A stretch of DNA of 64,000 nt from an uncultured Bacteroidales bacterium (lineage in GTDB: Bacteria > Bacteroidota > Bacteroidia > Bacteroidales > P3). Positions 11,046 to 19,904 of the stretch are shown here, in pieces. Location: assembly GCA_900317955.1 (NCBI GenBank), contig ONIP01000005.1, positions 1 to 64,000 of the forward strand, given 5' to 3'. Position numbers and translations under genes: made by a program. How positions within the stretch are numbered: position 1 is the stretch's first letter; each line of letters opens with the position of its first letter. The notes under the pieces are model-generated. The model saw only the letters and a program-made list of their open reading frames with translations. It made no database searches and was not told the origin of the DNA.

Positions 11046-12128
11046 ATGACTCTTCTACTCGTATTCCTATTAGGCGCAATGGCCATATCGTTCATGTGTT
11101 CGATACTCGAAGCCACGCTGATGTCTACCCCCCTCTCGTATGTCAACATGCGCGAGGACGAAGGCTACAAGCCTGCCAAACGTTTCAAACGATATAAAAC
11201 CGACAACGCCCGTCCCATTGCAGCAATACTTTCGCTAAATACCATTGCCAACACCATCGGTGCTGCGGGCGTGGGTGCTCAAGCCACCGAGGTATTTGGT
11301 AGCCAGTGGTTCGGCCTGGTCTCCGCAGTCACCACCATCCTCATTCTGGTATTCTCCGAAATCATCCCCAAAACCATCGGCACACGCTATTGGAAAAAAC
11401 TCATGGGGTTCACCACCCGCACCCTGCGGCTTATAATCATTCTCCTGTTCCCCATTGTCTGGGTAGTGGAGAAACTCTCCAAGACCATTGCCGACGACGA
11501 TGACGAAGAGGCTGCTGTCAGCCGCGAAGAGGTTGCCGCTATGGCCGATATGGCCGAAGACGAGGAAGTAATCGACGAGGACGAAAACAAAATCATCCAG
11601 AACGTCATTAAGCTCGACGATGTGAAGGCCGAGGATGTCATGACCCCTACCACCGTGGCCGCCATCGCACCCGAACAGATGACCCTCAAGGAATTCTACC
11701 GCAACAAAGCCTACAGCCACTTCTCCCGCATCCCCGTCTACAGCGATTCCGACGAATACATCACTGGCTACGTCCTCCGCAGCGAAGCCCTCGAACTGCT
11801 CACCGAAGACAAATTCAACATGACCCTCGGTGAAATCAAACGCGACATAGTCATGTATAAGGAGGAAATGCCTGTGTCCGAGATTTGGGACTCCATGCTC
11901 CGCAACAAACGCCACATCGCCTGCGTCATCGACGAATACGGCAGTTTCCAGGGCATCATCACCCTTGAGGACATTATCGAGACCATCGTCGGTCTGGAAA
12001 TCATGGACGAGCGCGACGACGTTGCCGACATGCGGCAACTGGCTCTCGACCGCTGGCATCAACGCCAGTCCCGCTTTAAAGTCATCGACCTCCCCGACGA
12101 CCAGGCTGCACCTGGAGACAATCAATAA
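11046..12128 (+). CDS. CNNM/DUF21 transporter with CBS pair (hemolysin/CorC family)
   Basis: Encodes 360 aa. The N-terminal DUF21 (CNNM) membrane domain has four hydrophobic stretches in residues 1-150, including SFMCSILEATLMSTPLSYV and LILVFSEIIPKTIGTRYW. An acidic linker (DDDDEEAAVSREEVAAMADMAEDEE in two pieces) follows. Then come paired CBS domains (from VMTPTTVAAIAPE to VIDEYGSFQGIITLEDIIETIVG). The family includes magnesium/cobalt exporters (MpfA, CorC, YhdP). The final CorC_HlyC domain usual in this family is absent because the protein ends about 40 residues after the CBS pair. The next gene starts 8 bases downstream. Confidence 0.9.
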   Translation: MTLLLVFLLGAMAISFMCSILEATLMSTPLSYVNMREDEGYKPAKRFKRYKTDNARPIAAILSLNTIANTIGAAGVGAQATEVFGSQWFGLVSAVTTILILVFSEIIPKTIGTRYWKKLMGFTTRTLRLIIILLFPIVWVVEKLSKTIADDDDEEAAVSREEVAAMADMAEDEEVIDEDENKIIQNVIKLDDVKAEDVMTPTTVAAIAPEQMTLKEFYRNKAYSHFSRIPVYSDSDEYITGYVLRSEALELLTEDKFNMTLGEIKRDIVMYKEEMPVSEIWDSMLRNKRHIACVIDEYGSFQGIITLEDIIETIVGLEIMDERDDVADMRQLALDRWHQRQSRFKVIDLPDDQAAPGDNQ

Positions 12129-12136
12129 TATCAAAC

Positions 12137-14020
12137 ATGAACAAGAATTTGCTTTTGATCTTTGGTTTGTGTCTATTACCTACCTTGGCACAGGCTCAGC
12201 ACACTCCGACTCCCTTCAAAGTGGCCAAGAATGCCAACCACTTTGTCTATGCCTCCTTCGACTATGGCGAGCATATCGACACCCATTACACCCAGATAGA
12301 AATCTGCGGTGGAAGCGTCTATCTCGTTACCGACGGCGACCGTCTGCCCAGCGAGTATCATCCGGGCGGATGGAACAACGGCCCGTTTATACAAGGCTAT
12401 TCTGTGGAGGACATCTTCGTCGACGAACTCAAAGACTCCATCACCTACCTCACCACCATATTTGAGGGAGAACACCGCGAATCCTACCGCACTGTTGCTC
12501 CCTTCTCGCGCACCGACATCCATTTCGACACCGACCAAGTCAACGGCCTCACCCGCTACACCTGCTCCATCAACAGCAACAAGTTGGAATTCTATGTGCA
12601 GCCTTTCAAGTCCATTTGGCACTACGGTTCCAGAAACCGGGGCAAAGAACCCCGCAACCTCACTCCCCTACCCTATTATGGCCGCTTCCCTGGCCTGTTG
12701 GTCAGCTTTTGGCGCAACGGACAATGCCACATGGAGCTTGTGAAAACCGACAAAGTGCATAGCTCGAAATTCTATATCAAGCACGACACCCCTCTGGTCT
12801 CCGCCCGCGAGCTCAGCAACATCAAGCGCCAGAAGATGGTTATCACCACCCGAGTGTTCGACTCCGTTCAGCTCTGCTGGTGCAACAAGAACGACCATAT
12901 CGAAGGCAACTACCGTCAAAACACACCCTTCGACAGCGTACTCCACTACGCCGGCGGAACCCTTGCCCTCAAGCGAATCAACTTGCCCAAACTGCCCAAC
13001 CACTACCAGACCTTCATCGAACTGCACCAACGCAGCAACGGCGACGCTTATGACCGCACGGGCTCCGTCTTTATCATTCCCGGTGCCGACCAAGACTTAT
13101 GCCCCAACTTCTTCGACGGCATCAACAACCACCCCGACTCACTCCCCCTTTTCATTGGGCGCGACGGCGAACGCTACCAAGGCATCAAGAACAGCATCAG
13201 TCTCTTGCAGCAATACCGCATCTCTTCGTTCATGTACTGGCCGCCTGTCGAACTGATGCGCTTCTTCACCCCCTTCGGCGTGGGTCAGTTCAACGACCGT
13301 GTAAAGATTGACGGCCTCGACTGGCAAGACGAAACCTACTACAAGCAGGAAGTCACCGACCTCACCTCCTATCTTCAAGGCGAAGTGTGGATTGGCATCT
13401 GGATTGGCAACTACGACCGCGGTGGCCACACCGTAACCCTCGACATCAAGTCCTACCCCGGCGACCAAATTGTCCCCGCCGAAGACAAAGACAACCCCGA
13501 ACGATTCTACCCCAAGTCATACCCCCTGTTCAACACCTGTAACGTGCTCGAAATGGCGGGTCAGAACTACGGCAAACTCTTTGCCACCGACAGCCTTACC
13601 ACCCATTTCACCCTCTACGGCTCCGACACTGCCCATAGCGTCCGCCTGCGCTACATCGCCACAGGCCATGGCGGCTGGGGAGGCGGCGACGAATTCAACC
13701 CCAAAACCCACACCATCCTCATCGACGGCAAGCCCGCCTTCACCTTTACCCCCTGGCGCAGCGACTGCGGACGCTACCGCGAGTGGAACCCCGTCAGCGG
13801 CAACTTCTGGAACGGCCTGTCCAGCAGCGACTATTCCCGCTCCGGCTGGTGCCCCGGCACAGCCACCCAACCCGTCTACTTCGACCTCATGCACTATTTC
13901 CGCTCCCACGGGCTCTCACCCCTCGGCCGCCATACCCTCACCGTTGCCATCCCCCAGGGCGAACCTCAAGCCGGCAGCTTCAGCCACTGGTGCGTCAGCG
14001 GTGTGTTGCTTTATGAATGA
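12137..14020 (+). CDS. Secreted PNGase F-like peptide-N-glycosidase
   Basis: Encodes 627 aa with a signal peptide (MNKNLLLIFGLCLLPTLAQA). The C-terminal part carries the most diagnostic PNGase F block at about residues 510-575: YIATGHGGWGGGDEF, then KTHTILIDGKPAFTFTPWR, SDCGRYREWNP and RSGWCPGTA, followed by LGRHTLTVAIPQG. The PNGase F catalytic fold is two jelly rolls (PF09112 and PF09113 in Pfam terms). The N-terminal ~190 residues (VYLVTDGDRLPSEYHPGGW) probably form the extra N-terminal domain of the longer Bacteroidota forms. Known activity: hydrolysis of the amide between Asn and the first GlcNAc of N-glycans. Together with the beta-galactosidase upstream it suggests attack on host glycoproteins. 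Catalytic acids were not assigned residue by residue. Confidence 0.85.
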   Translation: MNKNLLLIFGLCLLPTLAQAQHTPTPFKVAKNANHFVYASFDYGEHIDTHYTQIEICGGSVYLVTDGDRLPSEYHPGGWNNGPFIQGYSVEDIFVDELKDSITYLTTIFEGEHRESYRTVAPFSRTDIHFDTDQVNGLTRYTCSINSNKLEFYVQPFKSIWHYGSRNRGKEPRNLTPLPYYGRFPGLLVSFWRNGQCHMELVKTDKVHSSKFYIKHDTPLVSARELSNIKRQKMVITTRVFDSVQLCWCNKNDHIEGNYRQNTPFDSVLHYAGGTLALKRINLPKLPNHYQTFIELHQRSNGDAYDRTGSVFIIPGADQDLCPNFFDGINNHPDSLPLFIGRDGERYQGIKNSISLLQQYRISSFMYWPPVELMRFFTPFGVGQFNDRVKIDGLDWQDETYYKQEVTDLTSYLQGEVWIGIWIGNYDRGGHTVTLDIKSYPGDQIVPAEDKDNPERFYPKSYPLFNTCNVLEMAGQNYGKLFATDSLTTHFTLYGSDTAHSVRLRYIATGHGGWGGGDEFNPKTHTILIDGKPAFTFTPWRSDCGRYREWNPVSGNFWNGLSSSDYSRSGWCPGTATQPVYFDLMHYFRSHGLSPLGRHTLTVAIPQGEPQAGSFSHWCVSGVLLYE

Positions 14021-14045
14021 AAAATGTCGACATTTCGAATAACAC

Positions 14046-14135
14046 AATCAAGCAATAACTCAAGCATTAACACATTCAAGCATTCAAGCAATAACTCAAG
14101 CATTAACACAATCAAGCAATCAAGCAATCACAAAA
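14046..14135. repeat. Dispersed TCAAGCA/TTAACAC word repeat before thiL
   Basis: Iterates TCAAGCAATAAC, TCAAGCATTAACAC and ATTCAAGCA. This is the reverse complement of the TTGAGTG/GTTAATG repeat at 1371 and 19465. It stays open in the thiL frame, which would add 38 low-complexity residues (SSNNSSINT...) if translation began at 14024, but it is better read as untranslated leader. Confidence 0.65.
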
Positions 14136-14137
14136 AC

Positions 14138-15181
14138 ATGGAGAAACTGGAATATCAAGAAGGACGCACCGAATTGGAGTCCTTGGGCGAATTTGCCTTG
14201 ATCGAACGTCTAACCGACGGCTTTGGTCGCGTAAACAAAAGCACCGTCAAGGGCGTGGGCGACGATGCCGCAGTGCTGGGCACCGGCAAGAAGAAAACCG
14301 TCGTCACTACCGACATGCTTGTTGAAGGCATCCACTTCGACATGACCTATACCCCCCTCCGGCACCTTGGTTATAAGGCTGTGGCCATCAACCTCAGCGA
14401 CATCTGCGCCATGAACGCCACCCCGCGCCAGATACTTGTCAGCGTGGCCGTCAGCAACCGTTTCTCCGTCGAGGCGTTGGAAGAACTCTACGCCGGCATA
14501 CGTCTCTGCTGCGAACGCTACGATGTCGACCTTGTCGGTGGCGACACCTCGAGCAGCCGCCTCGGCATGGTCATCTCCGTCACGGCTATCGGTGAAGTCG
14601 ACAGCGACAAAATCACCTACCGCAGCGGTGCCCAGCTCCACGACCTCCTCTGCGTCAGCGGCGACCTCGGCAGCGCCTACAGCGGCCTCCTCGTCCTCGA
14701 ACGCGAAAAAGTCACCTTCCAGGCCAACCCCGATTTCAAACCCGACCTTGACAGCTACGACTACGTCCTCGAGCGTTACCTCAAACCCGAACCCCGCACC
14801 GATATCGTCAAACTTCTTGCCGAAAAAGAAATTGTCCCCACCTCCATGATTGATGTCAGCGACGGCCTCGCCAGCGAACTCCTCCACATCTGCAAACAAT
14901 CCAAGTGCGGTTGCCAGATCTACGAAGAACGCCTGCCCATCGACTACCAGACCTCCCGCGTCTGTTCCGAGATGAGCCAGAACATGCTCCCCGTCAGTAA
15001 CGCCCTCAACGGTGGCGAGGACTACGAACTCCTTTTCACCATCAACCAGAAAGACTACGAAAAAATCAAAGGCAGCCAAGAAATACACATCATCGGCCAC
15101 ATCACCGACCCTGGCACCCCGGCCGTCATGGTAACACCCCAAAACAGTACCATTGAACTCCACGCCCAAGGCTGGAAATAA
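14138..15181 (+). CDS. thiL: Thiamine-monophosphate kinase
   Basis: Encodes 347 aa from ATG 14138. An upstream in-frame ATG at 14024 would only add translated repeat. ThiL phosphorylates thiamine monophosphate to the cofactor thiamine diphosphate. The AIRS-synthase-type fold is recognisable by GVGDDAAVLG, TTDMLVEGIHFD, NLSDICAMNATPRQILVSVAV, DLVGGDTSSS, DVSDGLASEL and NGGEDYELLF. The last of these is the signature ATP/Mg-binding region. No other thi genes are near and no TPP riboswitch was seen. It is followed by pcm after 22 bases. Confidence 0.95.
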   Translation: MEKLEYQEGRTELESLGEFALIERLTDGFGRVNKSTVKGVGDDAAVLGTGKKKTVVTTDMLVEGIHFDMTYTPLRHLGYKAVAINLSDICAMNATPRQILVSVAVSNRFSVEALEELYAGIRLCCERYDVDLVGGDTSSSRLGMVISVTAIGEVDSDKITYRSGAQLHDLLCVSGDLGSAYSGLLVLEREKVTFQANPDFKPDLDSYDYVLERYLKPEPRTDIVKLLAEKEIVPTSMIDVSDGLASELLHICKQSKCGCQIYEERLPIDYQTSRVCSEMSQNMLPVSNALNGGEDYELLFTINQKDYEKIKGSQEIHIIGHITDPGTPAVMVTPQNSTIELHAQGWK

Positions 15182-15203
15182 CCTACCAACCAACCTCCTA
15201 CCT

Positions 15204-15887
15204 ATGACAATCGACCCTCCCAAATACAAAGCCTGGCGACGCCAAATGGTCGAACAGCTGCGCCAACGCGGCATCTCCGACCAACGTCTCCTCGACGCCA
15301 TGCAGAAACTGCCTCGACAGTGGTTCTGCCCCGACACCCTTCTCGACAATCTCCTCTACGACATCGACTGCGCCATCAAAATCGACTGTGACCAAACCAT
15401 CTCCAAACCCTACACCGTAGCCTGGCAAACCCAGCTCCTCGAACTCCAGCCCACCATGTCCGTCCTCGAAGTAGGCACCGGCAGCGGCTACCAAACCGCT
15501 GTCCTCTGCGAAATGGGGGCACGCGTCTACACCGTCGAACGCCAAAGCATTCTCTTCCGCAAAACCAAAGCCCTCCTCGCCTCACTCCGCTACACCGCCC
15601 GATGCTATCTCGGCGACTGCTTCAACGGCCTCCCCGAAATGAAAGGTTTCAAATACGACCGCATCCTGGTCACCTGTGGCGCACCGTCGCTACCCCACGG
15701 CCTGATGCAGATGCTCAAAACCGGTGGTATCATGGTCATCCCCATCGGCCCAGAAGGCGGCCAGAAAATGTATCGCATCCATAAAGAAGGCGACTCCCCC
15801 GACCTCTGGAGAAAAGAAGTCTTCGGCGACGCCTACTTCGTCCCAATGCTCGAAGGCAAAGCCTTCAACAAACCCTACAGCCTGTAG
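15204..15887 (+). CDS. pcm: Protein-L-isoaspartate O-methyltransferase
   Basis: Encodes 227 aa from ATG 15204. The frame is open further upstream, but that part overlaps thiL. Pcm methylates abnormal L-isoaspartyl residues with S-adenosylmethionine to start repair of damaged proteins. Visible are DQTISKPYTVAWQTQLLEL (substrate/SAM region), SAM-binding motif I VLEVGTGSGYQTAVL (about 88-102) and later VTCGAPSLP and MVIPIG. Length is typical. It ends the strand-coherent run that began with the beta-galactosidase. Confidence 0.95.
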   Translation: MTIDPPKYKAWRRQMVEQLRQRGISDQRLLDAMQKLPRQWFCPDTLLDNLLYDIDCAIKIDCDQTISKPYTVAWQTQLLELQPTMSVLEVGTGSGYQTAVLCEMGARVYTVERQSILFRKTKALLASLRYTARCYLGDCFNGLPEMKGFKYDRILVTCGAPSLPHGLMQMLKTGGIMVIPIGPEGGQKMYRIHKEGDSPDLWRKEVFGDAYFVPMLEGKAFNKPYSL

Positions 15888-16028
15888 CAAACCTTACATC
15901 AGAACCGCACCTGACACGCCACCTCGCACCTCCAAGCCTTTACTTCGCACGGCCTGCATTTTTTTCTTTACAAAACAATAATAAGTCCAAAGTACCGTTA
16001 TATAATTATATTAAAAAACAATAACCCG

Positions 16029-17528
16029 ATGAAGCCCAAGAAAGCCTTACTTTATTGCTCACAATATATTCGGCGTGTAATACATCCCGAAAAATATGTA
16101 ACACTTAGAACCTTATGCGAATACGCAGGCGTTGACTGCAGAACCTTGTCTTCAGTTGTGAAGAAAAGACTCAATAAAAAAGTGTGGCACATATGCACTG
16201 ACCGAATGTTAATCACACCACCTAATAGCGTATGGTGGGTTAACTGCATCCAAGACGCCGACCTTGCCATGCAAAGGAAAGCGCTTGTGATCTTAACGGA
16301 CAAGCAGTTCGGAAACCACCCATGCATTGTCGTAAAGAATCCGATAGAAGTATTTGCAAAAATGTGCTTGTATTTTAGACTGATGCAAAAAGAGATAAAG
16401 GTAACCGCTGTTACAGGAAGCATAGGAAAATCTACAACCAGCGGAATGTTGGTATCTGTCTATTCTGCATACAAAAAGACATACTATTCTCCAGGATTTG
16501 GAAACGAGCCGTTCGAAATAGGCTATTCCGTACAGCATATTCCGGCAAGATACCCACTAATGGTTCAAGAGATATGCGAAAACATCCCTAATGCCACACA
16601 GTTCAGTTCCATGATGACGGCACCGTCACTTGCTATCATTACAGCGATAGACAAAGCACACTTCGGCACTTTTGGCAGCGTAGACAACATCGCTGCAGAA
16701 ATATGTGGTGTGGTTAAGGGATTGCCCGCCAATGCTCCTGTAGTAGTAGACAAGACTGAATTCAGATGGATGGATCTGTTAGACGGACATCCCCCTATAA
16801 CGGTGTCCGACGTGGACAGCACTGCCGATTATTTCGCAAAAGACATACATGTAACCTCTTCTGGATTAACATTCAATATAGTGGATAGCTCCAACAATAC
16901 TGAGCATCATGTGTCATTGGTCAACATCTATGCACACCACAATGTGATGGCAGCACTTAGGGTTTTTGCTGCCGCCCGCCATATGGGTATTCCTTACAAT
17001 ACGATAACAGAAGGTTTGTCGAGGTATCGTACTACGGGCATACGACAAAATATTGTAAAAGCAGATAACGATATACTTATCTACGCAGACTGCTACAATG
17101 CTCTTGCTTCTTCGGTTAAGGCAGCAATTAAAGCTGCTGACACGATACCTATTAAAGGCCAACGCTGGGCAGTGCTGGGTGATATTGAAGGCTGCGGTGA
17201 AATCTCTTCAGACCAACATGAAGAATGCATGGAAGCCATCGACTTGTCTTCCTTTGGTGGGTTAGTGACGGTAGGCAAAAAAATGAACGCCGCCACAGCT
17301 TCATATCAATGGAAACGCCAACTTGAAGTACACCCCTGCCAATCCAAAGACGAAGCCGAAAAAGTGTTGAAAAAGCATATCGCATCAGGAGATATGGTGC
17401 TACTAAAATCCAGTCATGGAGGAGATTTATCTACTATTATTGAACATTTATGGCCTGATGCCCTGCAGAAAGCAAACGAATATAACAAAAAATACCGTCA
17501 CTGGAAATTCTCTTCTGCTGTAAGATAA
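16029..17528 (+). CDS. Divergent MurF-like Mur ligase family protein
   Basis: Encodes 499 aa. Mur ligases join an amino acid or peptide to a carboxylated substrate using ATP. An N-terminal MurE/F-like domain (LTDKQFGNHPCIVVKNP) is followed by the ATP-binding loop TGSIGKSTT (129-137). Then come a central domain with AIITAIDKAHFGTFGSVDNIA, and a C-terminal domain starting YADCYNALASSVKAAI with VLGDIEGCGEISSDQHEE. The loop has Ser where MurF normally has the first Thr of GKTT, and the usual D-x-YNANP motif reads DCYNALASS. It stands alone, away from any dcw cluster, and is visibly richer in A/T and A/T-ending codons than pcm and the OmpA gene beside it. That suggests a transferred accessory ligase rather than the cell's essential MurF. 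Substrate unknown. Confidence 0.8.
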   Translation: MKPKKALLYCSQYIRRVIHPEKYVTLRTLCEYAGVDCRTLSSVVKKRLNKKVWHICTDRMLITPPNSVWWVNCIQDADLAMQRKALVILTDKQFGNHPCIVVKNPIEVFAKMCLYFRLMQKEIKVTAVTGSIGKSTTSGMLVSVYSAYKKTYYSPGFGNEPFEIGYSVQHIPARYPLMVQEICENIPNATQFSSMMTAPSLAIITAIDKAHFGTFGSVDNIAAEICGVVKGLPANAPVVVDKTEFRWMDLLDGHPPITVSDVDSTADYFAKDIHVTSSGLTFNIVDSSNNTEHHVSLVNIYAHHNVMAALRVFAAARHMGIPYNTITEGLSRYRTTGIRQNIVKADNDILIYADCYNALASSVKAAIKAADTIPIKGQRWAVLGDIEGCGEISSDQHEECMEAIDLSSFGGLVTVGKKMNAATASYQWKRQLEVHPCQSKDEAEKVLKKHIASGDMVLLKSSHGGDLSTIIEHLWPDALQKANEYNKKYRHWKFSSAVR

Positions 17529-17559
17529 ACCTGTAATCTTACACAATTCTGAGAGAAGA

Positions 17560-17597
17560 ATAACGGTGGGATTCCCCAAAACGGAACCCGCCGTTAT
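17560..17597 (+). terminator. Stem-loop after the Mur-ligase-like gene
   Basis: ATAACGGTGGG (17560-17570) pairs with CCCGCCGTTAT (17587-17597), with one G-T pair. It lies 32 bases after the stop codon, with only a weak T-rich tail. The rest of the gap 17529-17852 is AT-rich with no recognisable gene or promoter motif. Confidence 0.6.
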
Positions 17598-17852
17598 CAT
17601 TCTAATGCTAAGTCTGTGCTTTCTATACAATATAACCTATCACTCTGTCATAGAATTAACAATCGTTATCAGACCTTATATAAACAATATTAGTGTATAA
17701 TATACTTTTGATTTTATTATTTCTAAATGGCTGTCATCAGAAACGTCAGCTTTCTAATAACCGATTTGGGTTAAATCAATAAAGATTTCACCCATCACCG
17801 CCCACACAATATTCTGCAAGATTTCACGTTATTTTATTACAAAATAACTGAC

Positions 17853-19454
17853 ATGATACCTACTATGCGTATTTTTTTGTTTTGCATAATGTTGCTGCTT
17901 GTGTCGACTGCCTCTGCCCAGTACACTGTCGACAACCGGAAGGCTGTCGGCGAGTTCGAAAAAGGCCAGGCTCTGCTCGACAACAATCCCGACAAAGCTT
18001 TTCAGCACTTTGAGAAAGCCCTTAAGGCAGAACCCACCTTCGCCGAGGTCCATCTCACCATGGCCGCATGGCTCCTCGCTCACGACAGCCTTGACCGTGC
18101 CGAAGACCATCTGCGTACCTTCCTCCGAACCGACAAAGGCAAACACAAAAGGTGGGGCGCAGGAGCCGAACACGACCTTAAGTGCATCGCCTTCCGCCGC
18201 AATGCCATGGCCAACCCAGTCCCCTTTACCCCACGCAACATGGGTCCCAACGTCAACAGCCGCGACGACGAATACCTCCCCACACTTACCGCCAACGGCC
18301 GCATGCTCCTCTTCACCCGCTACAATCGGGAATCCATGGAGGAAGATTTTTACTTCTGCCGCTGGATTGACGGCAAATGGTCCAAAGCCGTCCGCATGGC
18401 CGAGCCCCTCAACAGCGACGACAACGAAGGTGCAGGCTGCATCTCCCAAGATGGCAGAATCCTCTATTTTACCGCCTGCGGACGCCCTGACGGTGCTGGC
18501 AGGTGCGACCTCTACATTTCCTATCGAAAAGGCGGTGGCTGGAGCCAACCGCAAAATCTCGGCCCCGCCATCAACTCCGGCGGCTGGGAGTCCCAACCTT
18601 CGCTTTCCATCGACGGTCAGACCCTCTATTTCGTCAGCGACCGTAAAGGTGGCCAAGGCGGCATGGACATCTGGTGCAGCCACCTTGTTGAAGGTCGTTG
18701 GACCTCTCCCGTCAACCTCGGCCCCACCATCAACACCCCCGGCGATGAAAAAAGCCCCTTCATTGCCTTCGACGACCACCGTCTCTTCTTCTCAAGCAAC
18801 GGCCATGTCGGCATGGGCGGCATGGACCTCTTCGTTTGCCGCAAAATCAACGACTCCACCTGGAGCGAACCCGAAAACCTCGGCTTCCCCATCAACACCT
18901 CCGGCGACGAGAGTTCCCTCATTGTCAGCCCCGACGGCAGCACTGCCATCTTCGCCCGTCCCGGCATCCTCAACGCCAACCCCAGCGACTCCCTTTCCGC
19001 AGGTAAGGGAGGTCTCGACCTCTACTCCTTCGCCCTGCCCGAACCCATTCGCCCCGAACCCATCGTCTACAAAGAACAAATCACCGAGGTCGCCCCTCAA
19101 CTGGAAGTGGGCGAAACCATCACCCTCAACAATGTCTTCTTCCAAACCGGTAAATACACCCTGCTCGACATCTCCATCGTCGAACTCGACAAAGTGGTCG
19201 AAATGATGCAAAGCCATCCCACCATGCGCATCGAACTCGGCGGCCACACCGACAATGTCGGCAACCCAGCCTCAAACCAAACCCTCTCCGAACAACGCGC
19301 CAAAGCCGTCTACGACTACCTTGTCAACCACGGCATCGAAGCCTCCCGCCTCTCCTACAAAGGCTACGGGCAGACCCAACCGGTTAGCGACAACTCCACT
19401 CCCGAAGGCCGTCGACAAAACCGTCGCACCGTCTTCACCATCATCGCCAAATGA
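17853..19454 (+). CDS. OmpA-family protein with TPR and PD40 beta-propeller repeats
   Basis: Encodes 533 aa with a signal peptide ending ASAQ. An N-terminal TPR-like helical part (KGQALLDNNPDKAFQHFEKAL) is followed by PD40/WD40-like propeller strands ('DEYLPTLTANGRMLLFTRYN', 'EGAGCISQDGRILYFTA', 'WESQPSLSIDGQTLYFVSD', 'GDEKSPFIAFDDHRLFFSS'). The C-terminal OmpA domain (from ~415) has IELGGHTDNVGNPASNQTLS and RRQNRRTVF, which binds peptidoglycan. The same architecture is seen in PorE-type proteins tied to T9SS, and the 924-aa protein at 50302 is a longer relative. Likely role: anchoring an outer-membrane or secretion complex to the cell wall. Confidence 0.9.
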   Translation: MIPTMRIFLFCIMLLLVSTASAQYTVDNRKAVGEFEKGQALLDNNPDKAFQHFEKALKAEPTFAEVHLTMAAWLLAHDSLDRAEDHLRTFLRTDKGKHKRWGAGAEHDLKCIAFRRNAMANPVPFTPRNMGPNVNSRDDEYLPTLTANGRMLLFTRYNRESMEEDFYFCRWIDGKWSKAVRMAEPLNSDDNEGAGCISQDGRILYFTACGRPDGAGRCDLYISYRKGGGWSQPQNLGPAINSGGWESQPSLSIDGQTLYFVSDRKGGQGGMDIWCSHLVEGRWTSPVNLGPTINTPGDEKSPFIAFDDHRLFFSSNGHVGMGGMDLFVCRKINDSTWSEPENLGFPINTSGDESSLIVSPDGSTAIFARPGILNANPSDSLSAGKGGLDLYSFALPEPIRPEPIVYKEQITEVAPQLEVGETITLNNVFFQTGKYTLLDISIVELDKVVEMMQSHPTMRIELGGHTDNVGNPASNQTLSEQRAKAVYDYLVNHGIEASRLSYKGYGQTQPVSDNSTPEGRRQNRRTVFTIIAK

Positions 19455-19464
19455 TTTTGAATGC

Positions 19465-19805
19465 GTTAATGCTTGAGTGATTGTTTGAATGATTGAATGT
19501 GTTAATGCTTGAGTGATTGTTTGAATGATTGAATGTGTTAATGCTTGAGTGGCGGGCGCAGTCAAATTACTCAAACAATCAGTATTATTGCTTGAATGCT
19601 TGTATGTTTTAATGCTTGAGTGAAAATACTCAATCAATCAGGCAATCAATATTATTGCTTGAATGATTGAATGTGTTAATGCTTGAGTGGCTGGCGCAGT
19701 CAAATCACTCAATCAATCAGGCAATCAGACAATCAAGCAATCAGTATAATGTGTTAGTCTTTGACTCCCTATTAAGCTATTAAGCGATTAAACTACTAAG
19801 CAAAT
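19465..19805. repeat. 36-bp tandem repeat followed by dispersed intergenic repeat
   Basis: The gap 19455-19904 opens with a 36-bp unit (GTTAATGCTTGAGTGATTG followed by TTTGAATGATTGAATGT) at 19465-19500, repeated without a mismatch at 19501-19536 and begun again at 19537. Degenerate versions continue to about 19745. The block TTAAGCTATTAAGCGATTAA then appears at 19773-19797, as at 1484-1575. No gene is seen. Confidence 0.8.
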
Positions 19806-19851
19806 TTACGAATATACGAATTCAAAACTCCACTCTGTCAAAAATTATTTG

Positions 19852-19859
19852 TATCTTTG
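19852..19859 (+). promoter_or_regulatory. Bacteroidota -7 element for the sirtuin gene
   Basis: TATCTTTG lies 45 bases upstream of the sirtuin ATG, directly after the repeat region. No good -33 TTTG at the expected distance was seen. Confidence 0.5.
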
Positions 19860-19904
19860 CACCGATTTTCAACCCCGTAGCATAAACTCAACATTGTAGG
19901 AACT

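Noticed and set aside
14024..14137. N-terminal extension of ThiL (38 residues of SSNNSSINT type)
   Set aside because: It is a translation of the dispersed intergenic repeat; the ThiL family begins close to the ATG at 14138.
14210..15349. Minus-strand open frame of 379 codons opposite thiL and pcm
   Set aside because: Both plus-strand genes have full sets of family motifs; the mirror frame is an effect of strong third-position bias.
19465..19745. Possible CRISPR array
   Set aside because: The 36-bp units are directly adjacent with no spacers and no cas genes are present; it is a simple tandem repeat.
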